Below, one piece after another: positions 7,834-16,934 of a stretch of 64,000 nt of DNA. The notes below the pieces were generated by a model. That model was given only the letters and a program-made list of their open reading frames with translations, ran no database searches and had not been told where the DNA came from. Origin of the DNA: an uncultured Pseudomonadota bacterium (GTDB taxonomy: Bacteria; Pseudomonadota; Alphaproteobacteria; Rs-D84). A program made the position numbers and the translations under genes. The DNA lies in the NCBI GenBank assembly GCA_937885575.1, contig CALABO010000014.1:1-64000 (forward strand), written 5' to 3'. Each line of letters starts with the position of its first letter. The first letter of the stretch is position 1.

Positions 7834-9915
7834 ATGTCTGTTGGGAAAACCGCACCATTACATATGTACAGAAACATCGGCATTATGGCGCACATTGATG
7901 CCGGTAAAACGACTACATCTGAACGTATTTTGTTCTATACCGGAAAAACATACAAAATCGGCGAAGTGCATGATGGCGCCGCGACTATGGATTGGATGGC
8001 ACAAGAACAAGAACGTGGTATTACAATTACTTCGGCGGCAACGACATGTTTTTGGCGTGACCATCGTATCAATTTGATTGATACACCGGGACACGTTGAC
8101 TTTACAATGGAAGTGGAACGTTCTTTGCGCGTTTTGGACGGTGCGGTTGCGGTTTTTGAATCTGTGTCCGGTGTGCAACCACAAACTGAAACTGTGTGGC
8201 GCCAGGCCGATCGTTACAATGTTCCGCGTATTTGCTTTATTAACAAAATGGACCGTGTTGGGGGAAATTTCTTCCGCTGTGTTGATATGATTCGTGAACG
8301 TTTGGGGGCAAATCCGTTGGTGTTGAATTTCCCGATTGGGGCAGAGGCGGATTTTAAGGGTGTTGTTGATGTTCTGGAAATGAAAGGTTTGATTTGGGAA
8401 GATGAAACAGGTTCCCATCCGATCACAATTGAAATTCCCGAAGAATTAAAGGCCAAGGCCGAAGAATTGCACAACAAATTGATTGAAGAAGTTGTGACAT
8501 TAGATGATACCGTTATGGAAGAATATATGGACGGTAAAATCCCGGATCATGATACTTTGAAAAAATTGTTGCGTAAGGGTGTTATTGCGCAAAACTTTGT
8601 TCCGGTGCTTTGTGGAACGGCTTTTAAGAACAAAGGTGTTCAACCCTTGTTGGATGCGATTGTTGATTACTTGCCGTCGCCGTTGGATGTTCCGGCGATT
8701 AAGGGAACCAAGATGGACAAAGAAACCGTTGCGGAACGTCATCCGGATCCAAAAGAACCGTTTAGTGCTTTGGCGTTCAAGGTTGCAAACGATCCCTTTG
8801 TTGGAAATTTGATGTTTATTCGTATTTATTCGGGTAAGTTGACATCTGGTTCTTATATCTATAATTCGAATCGTGACAAACGCGAACGTGTTGGTCGTAT
8901 GTTGTTGATGCATTCCAATCAACGCGAAGAAATCAAAGAGGCCAGTGCAGGGGACATCATTACTTTGGTCGGTATGAAGGAAACAATTACTGGCGATACG
9001 CTGTGCGATGAAAATAATCCGATTATTTTGGAAAATATCCATGTTCCGGAACCGGTTATTTCTATTGCGGTTGAACCAAAGACCAAGGCGGATATTGAAA
9101 AAATGTCTTTGGGACTTCAGGCGTTGGCCAAAGAAGACCCATCGTTCCGCGTTTCGGTTGACGAAGAATCCGGACAAACAATTTTGGCGGGTGTCGGTGA
9201 ATTGCATTTGGAAATCTTGGTTGACCGTTTATTGCGTGAATTTAAGGTTGATGTAAATGTCGGTGAACCGCGTATCGCATATCGTGAAACATTCCGCAAA
9301 CCGGTGACCGAAGAATATACGCACAAGAAACAATCCGGTGGTTCGGGTCAGTATGCCCAGGTAAAGATTGAATTTGAACCGCTGGAACCGGGCAAAGGTT
9401 ACGAATTTGAAAACAAGATTGTCGGTGGTGCGATTCCAAAAGAATACATCCCCGGGGTTGAAAAAGGATTAAAGATAGCGCAACAGACCGGTGTTCTGAT
9501 TGGCTATCCTACTGTGGATTTCAAGGCAACATTGGTTGACGGTAAGTATCACGAGGTCGATTCTAATGTGCTTTGCTTTGAAATTGCGGCGCGCGCCTGT
9601 TTCCGCGAAGCAATGAAAAAGGCGTCGCCAAAATTGTTGGAACCGATTATGAAACTTTCGGTTAATACGCCGGAAGAATATGTCGGTGACATCATCGGTG
9701 ACTTGAACAGCCGTCGTGGACAAATCAATGGTATCGAAACCCAGTTCGGAAATCAGGTGATTTCGGCGTTCGTTCCACTGGCGAATTTGTTCGGCTATGT
9801 CAAGACACTGCGTTCTTTGTCCCAAGGGCGCGCAAATCCGTATATGGAATTGTCGCACTATGACGAAGTTCCGCAAAATGTCGCAGATGAGGTTATAAAA
9901 AAGCTGACAAAGTAA
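7834..9915 (+). CDS. fusA: translation elongation factor G
   Basis: A 693-residue translocation GTPase. The G1 motif AHIDAGKTT, the G2 region RGITITSAAT, G3 DTPGHVDF and G4 NKMDRVG are all present near the N-terminus. Domain IV and V features such as PKEYIPGVEKGL and VNTPEEYVGDIIGDLNSRRG follow. Full length and intact. A short AT-rich gap with its own possible promoter separates it from tuf. Confidence 0.98.
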   Translation: MSVGKTAPLHMYRNIGIMAHIDAGKTTTSERILFYTGKTYKIGEVHDGAATMDWMAQEQERGITITSAATTCFWRDHRINLIDTPGHVDFTMEVERSLRVLDGAVAVFESVSGVQPQTETVWRQADRYNVPRICFINKMDRVGGNFFRCVDMIRERLGANPLVLNFPIGAEADFKGVVDVLEMKGLIWEDETGSHPITIEIPEELKAKAEELHNKLIEEVVTLDDTVMEEYMDGKIPDHDTLKKLLRKGVIAQNFVPVLCGTAFKNKGVQPLLDAIVDYLPSPLDVPAIKGTKMDKETVAERHPDPKEPFSALAFKVANDPFVGNLMFIRIYSGKLTSGSYIYNSNRDKRERVGRMLLMHSNQREEIKEASAGDIITLVGMKETITGDTLCDENNPIILENIHVPEPVISIAVEPKTKADIEKMSLGLQALAKEDPSFRVSVDEESGQTILAGVGELHLEILVDRLLREFKVDVNVGEPRIAYRETFRKPVTEEYTHKKQSGGSGQYAQVKIEFEPLEPGKGYEFENKIVGGAIPKEYIPGVEKGLKIAQQTGVLIGYPTVDFKATLVDGKYHEVDSNVLCFEIAARACFREAMKKASPKLLEPIMKLSVNTPEEYVGDIIGDLNSRRGQINGIETQFGNQVISAFVPLANLFGYVKTLRSLSQGRANPYMELSHYDEVPQNVADEVIKKLTK

Positions 9916-9922
9916 AAAAAGT

Positions 9923-9950
9923 TTAGACATTTGATTTTTTTGATGTAGTA
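9923..9950 (+). promoter_or_regulatory. possible promoter of tuf
   Basis: TAGACA, 16-bp AT-rich spacer, TAGTAT in the fusA-tuf gap. It would give tuf extra transcription beyond the operon promoter. Confidence 0.4.
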
Positions 9951-10009
9951 TCAGATTTCGGATGTCAAAAGAAAACAAACTAAATTAACCAAAGCCCAAG
10001 GAGAAAACC

Positions 10010-11197
10010 ATGGCAAAAGAAAAGTATGTAAGAACAAAACCGCATGTCAATATCGGGACAATCGGTCACGTTGACCACGGTAAAACGACATTGACCGCCG
10101 CAATCGTGCACTATTATGGTGTCGGTGCCGATGCACAAAAAGGTGTTAATGAAATCGATAGCGCACCGGAAGAAAAGGCACGTGGTATAACAATTAATAC
10201 CGCGCACGTCGAATATGAAACCGCGAATCGTCACTATGCACACGTTGACTGCCCGGGGCACGCGGACTATGTTAAAAACATGATTACCGGTGCGGCGCAG
10301 ATGGACGGTGCGATTTTGGTCGTTGCGGCAACCGATGGTCCGATGCCACAAACACGTGAACACATCTTGTTGGCGCGCCAGGTCGGTATTCCGAAAATTG
10401 TCGTTTATTTGAACAAATGCGATTTATCCCCTGATCCGGAATTGTTGGAATTGGTTGAAATGGAAATCCGCGAATTGTTGTCTGCGAACGACTTTGATGG
10501 TGAAAATGTGCCAATCATTCGTGGTTCTGCTATTTCCGCATTGGAAGGCAAAAACGACGGCCTGGGCAAAGAATCAATTGATGCTTTGTTAAAGGCGTGC
10601 GATGAATATATCCCGATGCCGGAACGTCCGGTTGATAAACCGTTCTTGATGCCAATCGAAGACGTGTTCAGCATCACTGGTCGTGGAACTGTGGTTACGG
10701 GTCGTGTCGAAGCCGGTGTTATCAAAGTTGGTGACGAATGCGAAATCGTTGGTTTGCGTCCGACACAGAAAACAACCGTTACCGGTGTTGAAATGTTCCG
10801 CAAATTGTTGGATCAAGGTGAAGCCGGCGATAACATTGGTTTGTTGTTGCGTGGAACCAAGAAAGAAGATGTGGAACGTGGTCAGATTATCTGCAAACCG
10901 GGTTCTATTACCCCGCACACAGATTTCGAAGCCGAAGTTTATATCTTGACCAAGGAAGAAGGTGGACGTCATACTGCGTTCTTTAGCAACTATCGCCCGC
11001 AGTTCTTCTTTAGCACAACCGACGTAACCGGAACTATCACTTTGCCGGCCGATAAAGAAATGGTCTTGCCGGGTGATAATGTTCGTATCACGGTTGCTTT
11101 GATTGCACCTATTGCTATGGACGAAGGTCGCCGTTTCGCTATCCGCGAAGGTGGTCGTACCGTTGGCGCAGGTGTTGTGTCAAAGATTATCAAATAA
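10010..11197 (+). CDS. tuf: translation elongation factor Tu
   Basis: A 395-residue GTPase that delivers aminoacyl-tRNA to the ribosome. G1 GHVDHGKTT, G2 RGITINTAHVEYET, G3 DCPGHADYV and G4 NKCD are intact. Domains 2 and 3 follow (GRGTVVTGRVEAG; the C-terminal GRTVGAGVVSKI). Start is the ATG behind AAGGAG. It ends the str cluster and is followed by a strong stem-loop before rpsJ. Confidence 0.98.
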   Translation: MAKEKYVRTKPHVNIGTIGHVDHGKTTLTAAIVHYYGVGADAQKGVNEIDSAPEEKARGITINTAHVEYETANRHYAHVDCPGHADYVKNMITGAAQMDGAILVVAATDGPMPQTREHILLARQVGIPKIVVYLNKCDLSPDPELLELVEMEIRELLSANDFDGENVPIIRGSAISALEGKNDGLGKESIDALLKACDEYIPMPERPVDKPFLMPIEDVFSITGRGTVVTGRVEAGVIKVGDECEIVGLRPTQKTTVTGVEMFRKLLDQGEAGDNIGLLLRGTKKEDVERGQIICKPGSITPHTDFEAEVYILTKEEGGRHTAFFSNYRPQFFFSTTDVTGTITLPADKEMVLPGDNVRITVALIAPIAMDEGRRFAIREGGRTVGAGVVSKIIK

Positions 11198-11204
11198 TAA
11201 CGAT

Positions 11205-11247
11205 GTTGTTGGGTCGCCCGCGGGAAACCGTTCGGGCGACCAGCAAC
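11205..11247 (+). other. strong stem-loop between tuf and rpsJ
   Basis: About 15 paired bases (GTTGTTGGGTCGCCCG against CGGGCGACCAGCAAC) around a 12-nt loop. No T-run follows, so it looks like a processing or stabilising element, or an attenuator, and not a simple terminator. Confidence 0.6.
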
Positions 11248-11278
11248 AGAAATAGACAAAATAAGGGAAACAAGCAAA

Positions 11279-11590
11279 ATGGTACCAGCATCAAAGATTC
11301 GCATCAAGTTGACGGCTTTTGACCATAGAGTTTTAGTGGAATCAGTGGACGAGATTGTCAAAACTGCAAAGCGCACCGGCGCAGATGTCGTTGGGCCTGT
11401 TCGCTTGCCGACATTGGTTCAGAAATTTACGGTCAATCGTTCGCCGCACGTTGATAAAAAATCGCGTGAGCAATTCGAAATCCGCAATCATAAAGCGGTT
11501 GTCGATATTGTTAATCCAACCCCTCAGACAGTTGATGCACTGATGAAGTTGGATTTGGCATCGGGCGTTGATGTAAAAATTAAATTGTAA
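11279..11590 (+). CDS. rpsJ: ribosomal protein uS10
   Basis: A 103-residue 30S head protein, also the NusB partner in antitermination. The family segments IRIKLTAFDHR, GPVRLPT, FTVNRSPHVDKKSREQFE and LDLASGVDVKIKL are complete. It is the first gene of the S10 cluster, directly behind tuf as in many proteobacteria. Confidence 0.98.
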   Translation: MVPASKIRIKLTAFDHRVLVESVDEIVKTAKRTGADVVGPVRLPTLVQKFTVNRSPHVDKKSREQFEIRNHKAVVDIVNPTPQTVDALMKLDLASGVDVKIKL

Positions 11591-11665
11591 GGGTTTGTTA
11601 GCGTTAGATATTTGTTGACTTTTGAAAACAAAGTTCTAACCTCTGGCAGAAAAAAAGGCAAAAAA

Positions 11666-12397
11666 ATGAAACGTAGTGGGTTGATTACAACAAAAATGGG
11701 TATGACGCGTCTGTATGATGATGCGGGCGTTGCACATGCGGTTACGGTTTTGTCCGTTGGTGATTGCACGGTTATCGGCAATCGGACGGCCGAAAAGAAC
11801 GGCTATGTCGCAAATGTTTTGGGCATGCGTGAGGCCAAGGCGAAACATATCGCGAAACCTCAGGCGGTGGCCGCCGAAAAGGCCGGCGTTAAGCCGTATC
11901 GCAAAATTGTGGAATTTCGTTGCAGTGATGACTGTGTGATTCCGGTTGGAACGAATATGGTTGCGTCTCACTTTGTGACCGGGCAATTTGTTGATGTTCA
12001 GGCAACAAGCAAAGGTAAAGGGTTCCAGGGTGCAATGAAACGTCATAACTTTGGTGGTAAGGAAGCAACCCATGGTGTGTTAAAGGCGCATCGATCACTT
12101 GGTGGTACGGGTATGCGCGAATGGCCGGGGCGTGTTTTGCCGGGTAAAAAGATGTCTGGTCAGATGGGTAATGAAACCGTTACGGTTCAAAATTTGAAAG
12201 TTTTTGGCACAGACGAAGCAGATAACTTGATTTTCGTCGAAGGTGCTGTTCCGGGGGCGAATGGAACATTCGTTCTGATTACGGACGCGATTAAAAAAGA
12301 ACAGAAAGATTTGCCAATTCCGACATGCGAAGTAAAGGCGGCCGCCGCGGAAGAACCCAAGGCGGAAGAAACCAAATCAGAATCTGTTGCAGAGTAA
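11666..12397 (+). CDS. rplC: ribosomal protein uL3
   Basis: A 243-residue 50S assembly initiator. The start was placed at MKRSGLITTKMGMTR, which matches the family N-terminus; the longer open frame adds 18 unlikely residues. The long loop that reaches the peptidyl-transferase centre is present (GGTGMREWPGRVLPGKKMSGQMG, including the glutamine that is methylated in E. coli). A C-terminal Ala/Glu/Lys-rich tail of about 25 residues (EEPKAEETKSESVAE) extends beyond the usual end. Confidence 0.97.
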   Translation: MKRSGLITTKMGMTRLYDDAGVAHAVTVLSVGDCTVIGNRTAEKNGYVANVLGMREAKAKHIAKPQAVAAEKAGVKPYRKIVEFRCSDDCVIPVGTNMVASHFVTGQFVDVQATSKGKGFQGAMKRHNFGGKEATHGVLKAHRSLGGTGMREWPGRVLPGKKMSGQMGNETVTVQNLKVFGTDEADNLIFVEGAVPGANGTFVLITDAIKKEQKDLPIPTCEVKAAAAEEPKAEETKSESVAE

Positions 12398-12412
12398 TAA
12401 AGGTGAACTAAG

Positions 12413-13036
12413 ATGCAAGCAAATGTTATAAATTTTGATGGCAAAACAGTCGGCAAGATTGAATTGCAAGATTCTATTTTTGGTTTGGACGCACGTGCGG
12501 ATGTGTTGCATCGTGTTGTAACATGGCAACGTGCCAAGGCGCGCGCCGGAACGCATGCGGTGAAAACCGTATCTGATGTCGCGGGCAGTGGTAAAAAGGC
12601 ATTTAAGCAAAAGAAAACTGGAAACGCACGTCAAGGTGAACGTTATAATGTTCATATGCGTGGCGGTGGTGTTGTTCATGGACCGGTTGTTCGGGACCAC
12701 AGCATCGATTTGCCGAAAAAGATCCGTAGCTTGGGATTGAAAATGGCGTTGTCGTCCAAGGCGAAAGATAATGCGTTGGTTATCGTCGATTCTGAAAAAT
12801 TGTCGGCGGTAAAGACGGCGACATTCGCAAAGCAATTGAAAAAGTTGGAAATTTCTTCGGCTTTGTTCGTTGGTGCGGATGCGTTGGATGAAAATTTCAA
12901 AAAATCCGCGGCGAATATAAACAATGTTGATGTTTTGCCGACCGTTGGGTTGAATGTGTTGGATATTTTGAAACATGATAAATTGGTTTTGACGGCGGAT
13001 GCGGTCAAAGCGATAGAAAAACGCCTTGGGGCATAA
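12413..13036 (+). CDS. rplD: ribosomal protein uL4
   Basis: A 207-residue 50S protein lining the exit tunnel; in E. coli it represses its own operon. Family features are GLDARADVLHRVVTWQRAKARAGTH near residue 25 and the tunnel loop KKAFKQKKTGNARQG. It begins 15 bp after rplC. Its end touches the start region of rplW. Confidence 0.97.
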   Translation: MQANVINFDGKTVGKIELQDSIFGLDARADVLHRVVTWQRAKARAGTHAVKTVSDVAGSGKKAFKQKKTGNARQGERYNVHMRGGGVVHGPVVRDHSIDLPKKIRSLGLKMALSSKAKDNALVIVDSEKLSAVKTATFAKQLKKLEISSALFVGADALDENFKKSAANINNVDVLPTVGLNVLDILKHDKLVLTADAVKAIEKRLGA

Positions 13037-13068
13037 TGGCAATCGGTTTGACAAAAGAGGTTATAGAT

Positions 13069-13401
13069 ATGGCAGAAAAAAAAGTTCAGGCAGAAAAAAA
13101 GTCCGTTGTGACAGCCGGTGTTTATGATATACTTCGTCGTCCGATTGTTTCGGAAAAGGCGGTTCAGTTGTCCGAAGGCAATGCAATTGCCTTTGAGGTT
13201 GATGTGCGCGCAACCAAGGAAGATGTCGCGCGTGCAGTGCAGGCGATTTACAATGTGAAACCAAGCAAGGTGAACATTGTTGTTGTCAAGGGCAAGGTTA
13301 AACATTTCCGCGGTCGTGGAACAGGAACACAGCGTACTGTGAAAAAGGCGTATGTGTCTTTGCCGGCGGACGCGAAATTGGATTTAACCACAAACGCATA
13401 A
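13069..13401 (+). CDS. rplW: ribosomal protein uL23
   Basis: About 110 residues, at the tunnel exit where trigger factor and SRP dock. I placed the start at MAEKKVQAEKK, preceded by AGAGG at good spacing. An earlier ATG overlapping the rplD stop would add 11 residues (MAIGLTKEVID) and cannot be excluded. The conserved core runs from VYDILRRPIVSEKA to GRGTGTQRTVKKAYV. Confidence 0.95.
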   Translation: MAEKKVQAEKKSVVTAGVYDILRRPIVSEKAVQLSEGNAIAFEVDVRATKEDVARAVQAIYNVKPSKVNIVVVKGKVKHFRGRGTGTQRTVKKAYVSLPADAKLDLTTNA

Positions 13402-13402
13402 A

Positions 13403-13443
13403 ACTAATGTCCCCAGCAGATAATCCGGGCATCGGACGTTAGT
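13403..13443 (+). other. stem-loop between rplW and rplB
   Basis: Ten-bp stem ACTAATGTCC / GGACGTTAGT with one G-U pair and a 21-nt loop in the 67-bp gap. Confidence 0.5.
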
Positions 13444-13468
13444 GTTGGGGTGATAAAAGGATAGTAAA

Positions 13469-14302
13469 ATGGCATTAAAAAACTATAAACCGATAACTGC
13501 AGGAACGCGTGGTTTGGTTTTGATTGACCACAGTGAATTGCACCGTGGCGCACCGGAAAAGTCCCTTACCGTTGGGTTGAAATCCAAGGGTGGACGTAAT
13601 AATTTTGGACATGTGACGGTCCCGCACCAAGGTGGCGGTCATAAACGCAAATATCGTTTGATTGATTTCAAACGCAAGAAATTGGATATGCCGGCGACGG
13701 TCGTCCGTTTGGAATATGACCCGAATCGCACTGCGTTTATTGCGTTGATTGAATACAAAGACGGTGTTCGTTCTTATATCTTGGCGCCGCGTGATTTAAA
13801 GGCGGGTGATATTGTTATTTCCGGAACACGTGAAGATATTAAACCGGGTAATGCGATGCCGCTTAAAAATATGCCGATTGGGACAATTGTTCACAATGTC
13901 GAATTGAAACCGGGCGCGGGTGGTCAGTTGGCGCGCAGTGCCGGTTGCTATGCCCAGTTGATGGGTAAAGATGGTGTTTATGCCCAGATTAAAATGAACA
14001 GTGGTGAGTTGCGCAAGGTTCATTCTGATTGTCGTGCGACTGTTGGAACTGTTTCCAATCAGGATCAGCGGAACGTCAATTTGGGTAAGGCGGGTCGTGC
14101 ACGTTGGTTGGGTATTCGTCCGTCAACGCGTGGTATGGCACAAAACCCGGTCGATCATCCGATGGGTGGTGGTAACGGTCATTCCAAGGGACACGAACCG
14201 GTATCGCGCACCGGTATCCCGGCCAAGGGCTATCGCACACGCAGAAATAAACGTACGGCCAAAATGATTATTCGTAGCAGACATTTGGCAAAGAAGAAAT
14301 AA
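13469..14302 (+). CDS. rplB: ribosomal protein uL2
   Basis: A 277-residue 50S protein needed for subunit joining and peptidyl transfer. The N-terminal KPITAGTRG and RNNFGHVTVPHQGGGHKRKYR segments are standard. The C-terminal functional loop reads NPVDHPMGGGNGHSKGHEP. The first histidine is kept, but most proteobacterial uL2 have DHPHGGGEG here, so Met and Asn replace His and Glu. The loop after it is also unusual. The length is normal and the gene is clearly functional. Confidence 0.97.
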   Translation: MALKNYKPITAGTRGLVLIDHSELHRGAPEKSLTVGLKSKGGRNNFGHVTVPHQGGGHKRKYRLIDFKRKKLDMPATVVRLEYDPNRTAFIALIEYKDGVRSYILAPRDLKAGDIVISGTREDIKPGNAMPLKNMPIGTIVHNVELKPGAGGQLARSAGCYAQLMGKDGVYAQIKMNSGELRKVHSDCRATVGTVSNQDQRNVNLGKAGRARWLGIRPSTRGMAQNPVDHPMGGGNGHSKGHEPVSRTGIPAKGYRTRRNKRTAKMIIRSRHLAKKK

Positions 14303-14326
14303 ACTATAAAAAACGGAGTTAGATAA

Positions 14327-14617
14327 ATGTCTCGTTCAGTTTGGAAAGGTCCATATGTTCATCCGTCTATCTTGAAAAAGGTGGCGGTGGCGAATGAAAA
14401 AAATGATCACAAACCAATTAAAACTTGGTCTCGTGGCAGTACGATTGTTCCGCCGATGGTTGGTTTGACCTTTGAAGTTCACAATGGTAACAAGTTTATT
14501 CCGGTGTCTATTGTCGAAGATATGGTTGGACATAAACTTGGTGAATTTGCGCCGACACGTACATTTAAAGGGCATGCCGCAAATAAAAAAGCCGCGGCCG
14601 CAGCAGCAAAAAAATAA
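14327..14617 (+). CDS. rpsS: ribosomal protein uS19
   Basis: A 96-residue 30S head protein that contacts uS13. SRSVWKGPYVHPS, TWSRGSTIVPPMVG and LGEFAPTRTFKGHA identify it. The C-terminus ends in an Ala/Lys run (AAAAAAKK), one of several basic or Ala-rich tails among ribosomal proteins here. It is 13 bp before rplV. Confidence 0.97.
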   Translation: MSRSVWKGPYVHPSILKKVAVANEKNDHKPIKTWSRGSTIVPPMVGLTFEVHNGNKFIPVSIVEDMVGHKLGEFAPTRTFKGHAANKKAAAAAAKK

Positions 14618-14630
14618 AAGGTGTTAGATT

Positions 14631-15041
14631 ATGGCAAGATATGGAATAAAAGATAATCAGGTTCGCGCATTTAACAAAATGATACGCATCAGTACCCAAA
14701 AATTGAACTTGGTTTGCGCCATGGTTCGTGGGTTGCCGGTTGACCGCGCCATTGATGTGTTGAAATTTTCCAAAAAGCGTGTTGCGGGCGAAGTGTTGAA
14801 AACTTTGATGTCTGCGATTGCGAATGCGGAACATAACAAGAACTTGGCGGTTGATACTTTGTTCGTCAAAGAAATTTGGTGTGGCAAAGCGTTGACTATG
14901 AAACGTATTATGCCGGGACCACGTGGCAGTGCTCGTCCGATTTTGAAACCGTTTTCAAATTTGACGATTGTTTTGGAATCTGGGGTTGCACCGAAAAAGG
15001 AAACGGCAAAAAAGAAAGAAACAAAAAAAGAAGCAAAATAA
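14631..15041 (+). CDS. rplV: ribosomal protein uL22
   Basis: A 136-residue 50S protein whose beta-hairpin lines the exit tunnel (macrolide site). The core (MIRISTQKLNLVCAMVRGLPV; tunnel hairpin RIMPGPRGSARPI) is normal. The last 20 or so residues form a Lys/Glu-rich tail (ETAKKKETKKEAK) absent from most homologues. Confidence 0.96.
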   Translation: MARYGIKDNQVRAFNKMIRISTQKLNLVCAMVRGLPVDRAIDVLKFSKKRVAGEVLKTLMSAIANAEHNKNLAVDTLFVKEIWCGKALTMKRIMPGPRGSARPILKPFSNLTIVLESGVAPKKETAKKKETKKEAK

Positions 15042-15062
15042 AAGAACAATGTTTGGTGGTAT

Positions 15063-15074
15063 GGGGGCGACCCC
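15063..15074 (+). other. small GCGA-tetraloop hairpin between rplV and rpsC
   Basis: GGGG-GCGA-CCCC, a GNRA tetraloop, in an 86-bp gap that otherwise shows only the rpsC ribosome site. Confidence 0.4.
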
Positions 15075-15127
15075 GGAATAAAACTGAAAGGTTTCAAGAA
15101 CACTAAACATAAACATAAGGGAAAAAA

Positions 15128-15829
15128 ATGGGACAGAAAGTATCGCCAATCGCACAGCGTTTATCCATAAATAAAGTTCCGGATTCGCGCTGGATTGTGG
15201 ACAAGAAGCACTATGCGGCTTGTTTGGAAGAAGATAATGTTATTCGTAAGTTTTTAGAGAAAAAACTTAAAAAGGCGGGGATTGCAAAAATTGTTATAGA
15301 TCGTATCGCGAAAAAGGTGGTCATAACGGTGCATACTTCGCGGCCGGGTATGATTATCGGTAAAAATGGTGCGGATATCGAAGCGTTGCGTAACGATATC
15401 AAAAAATTGGTTAAAAATGATCAGGTTGTTGTGAATATCTATGAAGTTCGCCGGCCGGATTTGAATGCGCAATTGGTGGCCCAAGGCATCGCGCAACAGA
15501 TTGAAGGTCGTGTTTCTTATAAACGCGCGATGAAGAAAGGCGTGCAAAATGCGCAAAAGGCCGGTGCACAGGGTGTTAAAATTATGTGCTCTGGGCGTTT
15601 GAACGGTGCGGAAATTGCGCGCAGCGAACAAATTCGTGAAGGTCGTATTCCGTTGCATACTTTGCGTGCAGATATTGACTATGCCGCGGTTCAGGCCAAG
15701 ACCACATACGGTGTCGTTGGGGTAAAAGTTTGGATTTATACCGGGGATGTCGTGAACAAGGAAAAGTGGGCTTCGGAAATGGCGCGTCCAACCGAATATG
15801 CCGGAACAAGTGAAAACAAAAGAAAATAA
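15128..15829 (+). CDS. rpsC: ribosomal protein uS3
   Basis: A 233-residue 30S protein at the mRNA entry channel. An N-terminal KH domain has the GXXG loop in RPGMIIGKNGADIE, and the C-terminal domain carries the GRLNGAEIARSE helicase-loop region. The start MGQKVSP is canonical and sits behind AAGGG. Confidence 0.97.
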   Translation: MGQKVSPIAQRLSINKVPDSRWIVDKKHYAACLEEDNVIRKFLEKKLKKAGIAKIVIDRIAKKVVITVHTSRPGMIIGKNGADIEALRNDIKKLVKNDQVVVNIYEVRRPDLNAQLVAQGIAQQIEGRVSYKRAMKKGVQNAQKAGAQGVKIMCSGRLNGAEIARSEQIREGRIPLHTLRADIDYAAVQAKTTYGVVGVKVWIYTGDVVNKEKWASEMARPTEYAGTSENKRK

Positions 15830-15847
15830 GAAAGTTGAGGTTTTATC

Positions 15848-16261
15848 ATGTTAATGCCAAATAAAACAAAATTTCGCAAACAGCACAAAGGACGCATTCA
15901 TGGTGTCGCCAAGGGTGGCAGTGAATTGGCTTTCGGTTCTTTTGGATTAAAGGCGTTGTCACCGGAACGCATTACCGCACGCCAGATAGAGGCCGCGCGT
16001 CGTGCCATCACCCGTCGTATGCGTCGTATGGGAAAACTTTGGATTCGTGTTTTTCCGGATGTTCCGGTTACCGCGAAACCGGCCCAGGTTCGTATGGGTA
16101 AGGGTAAAGGTGCCGTCGAATACTGGATTTGCCGTGTGAAACCGGGACGTATAATCTTTGAATTGGACGGTGTAAAGCCGGATGTTGCGGCGGAAGCGTT
16201 CGCACTGGCGGCGGCGAAATTGCCGGTAAAAACAAAGATTGTCGAACGCAAAGTGAACTAA
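15848..16261 (+). CDS. rplP: ribosomal protein uL16
   Basis: A 137-residue 50S protein near the A site and central protuberance. MLMPNKTKFRKQHKGRIHG is the standard N-terminus. The arginine in the RMGKGKGAVEYW region, hydroxylated by YcfD in E. coli, is followed by the usual core. It lies 18 bp after rpsC. Confidence 0.97.
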   Translation: MLMPNKTKFRKQHKGRIHGVAKGGSELAFGSFGLKALSPERITARQIEAARRAITRRMRRMGKLWIRVFPDVPVTAKPAQVRMGKGKGAVEYWICRVKPGRIIFELDGVKPDVAAEAFALAAAKLPVKTKIVERKVN

Positions 16262-16274
16262 AAAGGTGGCAAAG

Positions 16275-16460
16275 ATGGCAGAAAAGAAAACGGAATCTTT
16301 GAAGAAAGAAGAATTGCAAGGCGAATTGATAAATTTGAAACAAAAGCAGATGAATCAACGCTTTCAACATGCGGCTGGGAATTTACCAAAAACACATGTT
16401 TTGCGTAAAACCCGTCGTGACATTGCGCGTGTTAAAACAAAGTTGAACGCGGCGCAATAA
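16275..16460 (+). CDS. rpmC: ribosomal protein uL29
   Basis: A 61-residue protein near the tunnel exit. I used the ATG 14 bp after rplP, preceded by AAAGG, not the in-frame GTG three codons earlier that overlaps that site. The family hallmarks are LKKEELQGELINLKQKQMN and VLRKTRRDIARVKT. Confidence 0.95.
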   Translation: MAEKKTESLKKEELQGELINLKQKQMNQRFQHAAGNLPKTHVLRKTRRDIARVKTKLNAAQ

Positions 16461-16476
16461 AAAGTGCTAATTTTGG

Positions 16477-16504
16477 TTGAGATTTCCGAAATTTAGGTTA
16501 TCAT
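16477..16504 (+). promoter_or_regulatory. possible internal promoter before rpsQ
   Basis: TTGAGA, 16-bp spacer, TATCAT in the 93-bp rpmC-rpsQ gap. Confidence 0.4.
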
Positions 16505-16553
16505 ATACCAGATTGGGCAAAAGAAACAAGAAAAGTATATAAGGGATAGTGTT

Positions 16554-16823
16554 ATGCCAAGACGTATACTGCAAGGAACGGTTAGAAGTGCAGCAAATGA
16601 TAAAACGGTCGTTGTCGAAGTTGAACGCCGCTTTCGTCATCCGCTGTATGGAAAATTCGTGAAGCAAAATAAAAAATACAAGGCGCACGATGAAGACAAC
16701 AAATATAAAGTTGGCGACATTGTTGCGATTGAAGAGCATCGCCCGATATCGAAAACCAAATCTTGGATTGTCAAGGGTTTGGTTGGCGTATCCAAAGATG
16801 GTGATGTAGAGGTAGTGGATTAA
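16554..16823 (+). CDS. rpsQ: ribosomal protein uS17
   Basis: An 89-residue OB-fold protein of the 30S body. MPRRILQGTVRSAANDKTVVVEVER and the RPISKTKSW segment define it. It is separated from rpmC and rplN by unusually long gaps (93 and 111 bp) with a possible promoter on one side and a hairpin on the other. Confidence 0.97.
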   Translation: MPRRILQGTVRSAANDKTVVVEVERRFRHPLYGKFVKQNKKYKAHDEDNKYKVGDIVAIEEHRPISKTKSWIVKGLVGVSKDGDVEVVD

Positions 16824-16897
16824 AAATCAACCCAGGGGCCTTTGAGGATGCGCCTGTCTTTGGACGGTTGCATCAGTCGGGTTCCATAACAAAGCGG

Positions 16898-16912
16898 CGG
16901 GGAACGGCCCCG
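16898..16912 (+). other. stem-loop in the rpsQ-rplN gap
   Basis: CGGGG-AACGG-CCCCG, shortly before the rplN ribosome site. It sits in the most GC-rich gap of the operon, which could fold further (CAGGGGCC... segment) and may be a leader for rplN-rplX control. Confidence 0.4.
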
Positions 16913-16934
16913 TTCGCAGGACGAGGATAAGGTT

